A DNA stretch of 64,000 bases, from the NCBI GenBank assembly GCA_030142905.1, contig JASJOG010000033.1, positions 62,001 through 126,000 of the forward strand, written 5' to 3'. This stretch comes from Heliopora coerulea. Its lineage: Eukaryota > Cnidaria > Anthozoa > Scleralcyonacea > Helioporidae. Positions 36,701 through 45,700 of the stretch are shown here, piece after piece (the first letter of the stretch is position 1; the number at the start of each line of letters is the position of its first letter). The translations under genes were made by a program, and so were the position numbers. Below the pieces are notes generated by a model, which saw only the letters and a list, made by a program, of their open reading frames with translations, ran no database searches and was not told the DNA's origin.

Positions 36701-39700
36701 GATAACGGCCTGATCAATAGATTTGGCTAACAAAATTTTAATATGTCACAATAACGAAGGTGACTTCTGTTCCAAAAATTAACAAATTCTAAATCGAGTG
36801 GTTAACTACCTGACTTACAAAGAAGGGCTTTCACTCGAAATGACAGGATCGTTCTCTCGCGGCAGAAAGACTGACGCTGAATGACCGAGGCTTAATTGCT
36901 TTAATCCTGAAGGGCGGAGTCGGATTGCTTCATAACTCTCTAGGACGGACACCTCTCTAAGACGAACACTAAGAGCGGTCCCGAAGGTGTCCGTCTTAGG
37001 AGTTCACCGTAATTGTATTTTTCAGTACGTTTTTCTCAAATTTCTCCTTCTTCCCCACTTTTAAATTGCGGCTACGCGACTGATTGTAAATAGGCGTAAC
37101 TAAGATCTTTGCTACAAATTAGTCTCTTGCCTCAATTGCTTGAGGTTTTTGGAACAATGCATCAGGTTTTTGCTGCAATGCCTGTTGCAAACTTTTACTA
37201 CAACAACACTGATAGGTCAGAAGTTTTTGTCCAGTTATCTGCGTAAAACTGCAACATAAACATGCCCCAAATATAAAACATACAAAATGTCTTATATACA
37301 AAAAGGCCACTGAAAAATTACTTTGGGTAGTCTGCCGCCTTGAGGAACCTCAACACAGTTAAGTAATTAAAGTAAGTGGGCGTATTTTGACTATATCTGT
37401 ACTCACAGGTATTCCTGGTGGTCCTGGATCTCCCTGAGGTCCTGGTGGACCTGGAGGCCCCTTTTAAATAAAAAAAACGTGACAGACAGCGTTAAATTGA
37501 CATAAATTTCACAACTAATTAACTCAATTTAGCATCTAATACCATCAGCATTATCAGTTGGTAAGTTTTCTTGATTTCCAGTAAAACAACTTTAAATGAT
37601 GGGCCCTTTGCTCCCCAATTAAATGGGAATCTAACCTGTAGGGAAAACTTGTTTAAAAAGTAATTAAATTCTACTGTATTAAAGAAATGGTTAATGATTT
37701 GGCGTGCTCCGTTGAGTTATGTATGGACACGGGAGGTTGGGAGAGCACGAAAAATGTACATTTATCAATTTTCATTTCCCTATTGAATACCCGACTTGTA
37801 TGCATGTAAACTTGGTTTGCTACTGTAGGAGCTGAAAGAAATCGGACTGGAATAAATTTTTTAAATTTTAATATAATTTTGAAATCTGGATATCCTAGAC
37901 ATTTTTGTTTTCCCCGGGCCAAACCTTTATTAAATACATTTAAATATAGTAGGTATCTAGACATCTCCAACACATAAAATTGAAAAGGTAACAGTACACA
38001 GTGCTGGAAAATCTAGGGTTGCTTATAGCATGAAGTACATGATAATAGAATGATACAACAATTCCATTAATAATTTTTCTTGTTTAAATGCATGCCATAT
38101 GATTAAGGAATTTAATGGTTAAATATGTAACCCATTACAATCACTGTATATTGTCCTTTGATAGCATGTTATAATTAATACATATACCCAGCTTCCAAAT
38201 CTGCACACCCTCATTCAGCAGCGGGGTGTCCAGGGGTCCGGACCCCCCTTAATTTTCAAAGTGCCCCTCTAAAAAGTCATCCCAAAATTTTTAGATCACA
38301 TTTTCTGTTGTGAAAATAGTGCCTGTATGTAGATTTGATGTTGTGAAGCTGAATTCCTAACAAAAAAGTGACAAAATGTGGAGCCAGCAGTTCTAGAAAA
38401 CAAAAAAGTCGCATGTAATTCTAACCCCGAATATTTTTGCCCGCTGACGCTGCGTTCCGGATATTCCCGTATCGTACAGCAATCAGCACAAGATGGCACC
38501 GGTCGTTAGTAACCTAGTCATTCTGAATACAGCCTATGATTTCATCAATTATCTATGTACATAAAATTTAACAAGTCTAATGGCTTCTTGTCACTAGGAT
38601 TAACCTGATATATTGCTACTTATCAACATTTTTGTAATTTACTGAAAATACGTCCTTACATAGTCTGCCCAAATTATCGTGCCCTCGCGAACTGCCTGGA
38701 CACCTCCCCTTCCAAAATCCTAGATCCGCCCATGTTCAGGGGGTAGGGTACAGTAGAATCCCCAAAGCAACGGCCCTTGTTACTTTAGGATTTAGCAGGC
38801 CTTGGGGGCCGCTACTTTCGGAGAGTTCAAATACGTCAGGAAGAAACAGCTATTGAATTGACTTAGTTAACAAGCGATGAGAGGAATGAAATTTCCAACA
38901 TTTTTATCACTAGATCTTATTACACTTTTTACCAGAATAAACAATAAAGCAAAAACAAAAAAGTCATCTTGAGGCTATGTGTATACGGTGTCGTTTTCCT
39001 AGCTTTTTATGATGTTCTGCGCCCTCAGACAAGGCCACTAGAAAACAATGGCTTTATTATCTGAAATGTGGCATTGCACTTCCTACGTCGGGAGAAAGGG
39101 ATAACTAAATAAATATCGAGGGCATTCCTGAGTACACCATCAGTCAATCTTATGATATAGAGAACGTAATGTTTTACGACAGCAGCGATGATGAGCTTGA
39201 CATGGTTGTCGGCAGCGATGGTGGCGACGTATAAGAGAGAACATGTTGTAAATATTGGAAAAGTAACGATGAACACGTACTTTTTAGAAGACATGTATAA
39301 GTACCTTTAAGTTGATTGTTAACTTTGAATATAAACATTACTTTTTGTTGGATAAACATGTGTTTGAAACATAAAAGCACCACATTTGAAAGGGCCGCTA
39401 CTTTCGGGGGGCCCCGGTACTTTCGGAAAATTTTAAGTGTTACAAATTTGACTTTACTTTCGGGAGGTCGTTACTTTCGAGGGGTAGTTACTTTCGGAAT
39501 TCTACGGTAACTGCAAATGTGCCAGGGGTCGCATACATGCTTAATCTGCCACTGTACTGGTATACAGTATATACTATTAATACTATAGTAGTGCACCAGT
39601 TTGATTCTAAATTCAGATGTTAAGCTTGACTAACAACACATAAGTAAAACCTACCGGTTCCCCATTCTCTCCATCTTCTGGTCCTGCAACTGCAAAACAA

Positions 39701-42700
39701 AAAGTAGAACAGTGTTCATTGTTTAATACCTGATTAGCAGCAGTCCAGCTGGTCCATGTGGTTCTCTGGATGTCCCAGCTACCATTCCATTACACTTCTA
39801 GACCAATTGTTGAACATGAATCCTTAACCATGGGATTACTTATCATTTCTCCTGGCATTAACAACTCAAAGCAGAAACTACTACAATATTTTAGTTTGAA
39901 CAATAATGATGCTGAAAAATTAAGTGAGCAAAGTTAGCATGTTTCCCAGAGCACATTTTCATGACCACAAAAATCAATTTATTCCCATTAAAAAACTGCC
40001 AGTTTGTACAAGGAATGGGTTACCTACTGTTTTTCAGAATTCCTTTGTCAAAAGTAACTGAACACCATCAAATAGAAATTAATTCTTACAATTGTTTTGC
40101 TTGATTTCTCAGAACGTATTTCCCTGTCACATTACTGTATTAATTTGTAGACAATGCATGTCAAAGCTGACAAGGATGCCTGTGTATTTTGTAGTTTTGC
40201 TGTATGTCCATCAGCTGTGGTCATAAACTATTTATAACATGGAAAACAAAATATCACAATCTATAAACAACTTCAGAATTGTAAATATAGTTAGAACTTT
40301 GGAGTATCAATATCTATAATTGTGACAGACGGTATTTGTGATATAGGAATTAATGCATACTAATACTTAATTTTCAATGCAGTTTACCTTTTACAGTTTT
40401 TATAGCCATCAAGCCTCAAAATTAGTGCTGGTCACCAGTCGTTGACCAGTAAAAGTATCCTGTTTGACCAGCAAGTATTGCCCTTTACCAGTTATCCATG
40501 ACAGTAATTTTTTTTTCACACAAAATGTGAGTGAGATGAAGTTTTTTGTTTCAGAAAATGTTACTTTCGTTATTGTTGTGGACTTCTAGTTCAGAATAAA
40601 GCTGATGTCTTGCACCTCAAACACACTGGAAGCATTACAGAAATTCCTCCAATTGGAACACTTATATCTCAAGTTACTGTGTCACACTAATGCACGATAC
40701 CTCATAGCATGTAGCAATTGTCCTCACTCTTTGCTAGTTGCTATGGAGAACAATTATTCTGTCTGTCATCATTTGAATACTAAATATTCGTGCATAGTTT
40801 GTGTGGTGACCATTTGTAATGCATGTTCTTGGCTAATAGCAAAGAAAATTATTGGACTGGAAAGTGCTAGACGTGTTCTGATGATAAGAGAAGTATGAGT
40901 AAGCTTTTGCTGGCAAAAAGTTGGCCGTGAACAGAAAAAAAGCACAAGTGAGTTCTTTTTTCATGACACCACTAAAAAGCAGTGAAAGTGCTGAAAATGT
41001 TGACTGTGACTATTGCATCAAGGCAAATAAGAGTAGTGTTACCAGGCCACAAAGAAAAAAGGGAAATGTGACTGTTAAAAAATCCTGTGTGACCAGCAAA
41101 TTTCATTTTTTTACTGGTCATGATGACCAGTAAATCTCCAAGATTTATTTTGAGGCTTGATTGCCATTTAAAAACATGATAGAATGCAGGCAAAACACCA
41201 TAACCCACCCATAGTAATTATTTTGATACACAAAGTTAAAAAGACACAAAATGTCACATGACAACAAGACAAGGGCTGTCCAACTCCCATGTTTTATTTT
41301 TTCAAATAATATATTCAGCTTGACTTTTTCTGATTGAATAGCTATTCAACCAAGGAAAAACCTGCTACTTAACTCAAAAAGGTACAGGGCTTCAGTGCCA
41401 AAAGGAGCAATACATAACAAAAAGTGATTGATTAATAGTGGAAAAAGTGAACAGCTAGTGAAACTGAATCATCAAGATTTACAAAAGCTATCTCAAATAA
41501 TAAATTAAGGCTGTCAAAATGTCAGTCACCAACAGCCTTTCTCAAGACTGTTCTAAGCTGGACAGTCCACCTTAACCAGCAAAAACGTGCTGAACATGTT
41601 TTCCTTTTTGGAAAGAGCCATGGTAACTCTAAACTTATATGAACAAGAGCATATGGGGAATACACTACGAGTCAATTCTCATAATTATGAGGCAGAATAA
41701 AGCCCAAACAAAGGTACATGCCCAGACTGTAATGATGAAAATTTGGTCTTTTCTAGATTTAAAATATGTACATTGTACATACCAGCATCAACGCATTGCA
41801 GTCCACCACAACGATCTTGACAACATTTCTGAGTTCCTTGACATTCACTATCACGCAGACATTCTGAATTGGGTGTCTCAGGACATTCTGGTCGTGGTCC
41901 TACTGGGGGACACTGTCCAGCTTCATTATGGAAAGAGAAAAAATGGGCAACCAACAAAATTGACTTTTTAATTCTCATGTCCAACACAGTACAATACACA
42001 CAAAGTTTAGTTAAACATTTCCCGGCTATGGGGTCATTACAAATTTTATCCTGGCTGATACCAGATGAATTTATGGAATTGAGGGTTACATTTTGAAGAG
42101 ACAGGGAGGTCATTAACATGGTTACACCTAACTCATTCAACTCTCCTTCATAAGGTGGTACTTTAACTGACTTAGGAACTTTATTCTGGTTGATGTCAAA
42201 TGATGTTATCTAGTGACAGCTAGGAAAGCAAGTGAGAGAGGAAGAGTTATTTAACTGATCAAAATTATGCAAATTTCATAAAAGACAACATAATTATTAA
42301 AAGATGAAGATTACATTATTTATCCCTAAAGCTTAAAACCTTTAGCTGAATTATCAATAAAAAACCCCAAATAATTGACCTTGAATTGCACAATGTTATT
42401 CTGCTGTATTATCAGCCCTGACATTTGGAACCTTAAGTGAAGACAACTGCCACCAATTTATACAAAACAGAAGGAACATATACTTTTTAATCCTAAGGGT
42501 AATCCCAACACTGATAATCTCCATTCTGTATAAAATGTCACCGAGCATTGTCACTGATTGCTGACAATGTTAAGTCATGAAGCCACCAAAGCTGCTAGCT
42601 GAGCTTGACATCAAACTATTGAACAGAATCCCTTTAGAAACTTTCAGTACTCAAAAACCAGAAATTAATTTCAGCATCCAGTGTGATGTCTGTGATCCAT

Positions 42701-45700
42701 GGTTTCTGATCAAGGGCAAGTAAAGTGCAGTTTCCTGGTGTGCATGAGATACTAGATTTTGAATTTGGATACTAGGTGTGACAAGCTCCATATCCTGATG
42801 TGATACCTCAAAAATTTCAAAATTGCAACAGTGGACAGTCATTCAGCACACATCCCAATGGTTGTACTACCACACATCAGAAACCTTAGACTGCAACACT
42901 AGAGACTAATCCAGCTGAAAGGACTTGTTTGCAAATCTTTTACAGAATTTAAGATGCTGCTCCTCAAAACTGTAAAGACATGAATGATTGGAATTTCATT
43001 CAATCATTAGTAAGAAAAATTTGTGTTGCTTTATTTCAGTTTCTTTTTCTTGTTTAGATACTTTTACCTAGATACTACAGACTTGAATGTCTAGTGTCCA
43101 AAGGTGGGATACTATTGATAGATGTCAGGGATACAAGGTTCCAAAAGCCTGGAACTATCCAATGTGCAGACTTCTGAAAATTTCAAATCTCATCACTGTT
43201 GTCATCTCAGCTTTCTTCAGGACCCTATTATTTAGTTCATAGCAATCTAAGAGCTCAACCAATATTATTCAGAGTTGACAAGCTTAACAGCATACACATC
43301 ACTCACTAATGTTTTGCTGGATATAGCATGATTACCTTGATTTATGTGGTTTTGGGACTTTGAGGCATAGTTCAAAAAGATGTAACTGTAATAGGTCAAT
43401 ATTCAATATGGTCCATCTTTTTAAGGGGCTTTAAGGATAACATGCAGTCCCTAGGTTAACCTTTTTCTTTTTAACTCTGACAGCATTTAAGTGATTTGTG
43501 GGCAATAGCTTTATATAGCAAGTTTCCACAACAAAAGCTTATTTGCATGCCTTCCCTCAATACGTCTGAATGTACAAATTGTGAGACAGAAAAACTCAGA
43601 AAAATTTATAGTTATTTGAGTGAATTGCAAATAATGACTCTACAAGCTTTTAGAAATTGAAATTAAGTCAGACAGGTTATGATGTCTTAATTATGCAATA
43701 ATTATCCACAACAGAAAAGGACACAAACATCTTGTGATTGTGATGACTGATTCTGGTCTCAGATTATGTCCTTAAGGCACAGAAAATTACCATGCTGTGA
43801 CCACACTGAGTATGAACACCTGCTACTACCTCTCTCTAAATCCACTGTTAATCCTTGAATGTAATAGACCCAGTCCTTAGTGGACTATTTCAGATCCTGC
43901 TGTTATATAAATATCCTGCATATACAAGGCATGAACATAAAAAATTAATAAAATATATTCAGAACAGCTCTTTTATAATTACTAAAAACTAAAGATTTAA
44001 GTTATTAACAAAATGAAATGGTGGTTAAAACAGCAACATTTCAACTTTGTTACAAAGTCTTCATAAAATTAACTAGTATGTATTGCCATTTTAACCACAG
44101 TCTTATCATGTTTATATACCAAATCTTGATTTGTAGGATGACAGTGTACAATTTGGAATACATGTGCATGTGTGCTTTATATTTCTGGATGTGGACAGCT
44201 ATTCATGGTTTCCAGTAAGCCATCTTTTAATAAAAATTCATACACTGAACAAAAGAACAAATAAGAGAAGAACACAAAAACAAAAGAAAAAAAGAGTAAA
44301 ATCAAACACAAACATTTTTTAATGTAACCAACTAGATAGCTAGGAGAAAGTTTACAACTTAATTGCACCACTTGATTCAAACATTACTTTATTACTTCAC
44401 AGTTTTTAATCTTATTGTCTGATTATGATCAGCTTAATATTCTACCAATGACCACATGTCACTATAGTATTTACAGTTTTTGGAGCTGTTTCTAATGTCA
44501 TTCAGGGTACTGCAAGTCAGGTTGGATTACGTTTAATTTACCTGCAGGTAAGCCAAACAAGGATGCAAATCAACAAAAGTTAAATTCTAATTAGTTAATC
44601 TCCACATGTCAAAGTTGATAACTAAGTTATTATACTAAGTTACATATGAAATACTTAAGGGAATCTTATAAGAGGGGGTCTGTTTGTATCACCTCAAAAT
44701 TACTGTGGGCATGATAACCTTGTAGTTACAGTAGGTTGATGTGTGTACATCTTAACCATACATGCTCCCTCAAGCCTGTACACTCAGAAAAGTCTCTGAG
44801 CCCATGATGGGAATTGAACCTATAACCTTCTTATTTTGGGTGAGGTGCTCAAACCATTGAGCAACACATACTAAGATAGCTGAGTTAAGGTTAATTATTG
44901 TACTGTATCATAGTTGACATGTGCTATGCTGCTGAAATCTTAACATGTCAAGAGAATCAATTTCGACATTATACATATAGAATGTTATAGCTTCATGTGT
45001 GTAAATGAAAGAAGGTTACAGGTTGAACTCTTGTTGGGGATTCTTTGGGGAGCATCAGTTGCATAACTAGGCATCCAGGAGCTCAAGGGATAAATTACTT
45101 AATTAGATTACTTGGTGGGCCCTATCCAGGTCAACATTGGTGATACAGGAGACTTATGGGTGACAACTTGATGACACAAGGTAAACAAAAGCTATTGATA
45201 TTCATTATTATTCTTGAGATGATGCCTGGATCTCCTGATAGTATTCTGTTCAAAAGGTTATGTTACTACTAATTACTGTAGAATATGGAAGCAGCTCACA
45301 GTGTGGCTTTAAATCACAAGGAATTGAATCACAGTACAAGATTTTATCTGTAATGTTCAGGGGACTTCAGTGAAAATGCTCACACCCATTTATGTTCATT
45401 CTTTGGCAAATCTGTCACACATACATATATGTAGATCAAACATTTGCCTTAATGAGACAGTTTGATCTTCCTGTAAATTGAAAATAGTTTTAAACTTTAT
45501 TTCATGACATGAAAATAATCACAACAACACGAAATGCTCATGGCCCCAAATTAATTCCTTTCGCTTGGGACAAGTGGACTTTGCCCACCCTTCCCAACCT
45601 GTAGCTGCATTGCACAGGATGCACACTTAAGTCCCCTGTAACTTTGCCTCATATGTTAGCAGGGGTGTGATTGCCCACTTGTAATGTTGAGAGGTATTTC

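Noticed and set aside
39720..39780. Collagen-like GPAGLL upstream of exon 3
   Set aside because: Glycine spacing fails outside two triplets and no convincing acceptor; would also upset the exon 2-3 phase.
41639..41971. 110-codon plus-strand frame across the WAP exon
   Set aside because: Antisense of the WAP coding exon; no domain of its own.
45205..45245. Possible extra collagen exon (GDPG on the minus strand)
   Set aside because: Only two glycines in register, then ISRI; no donor at the right place.
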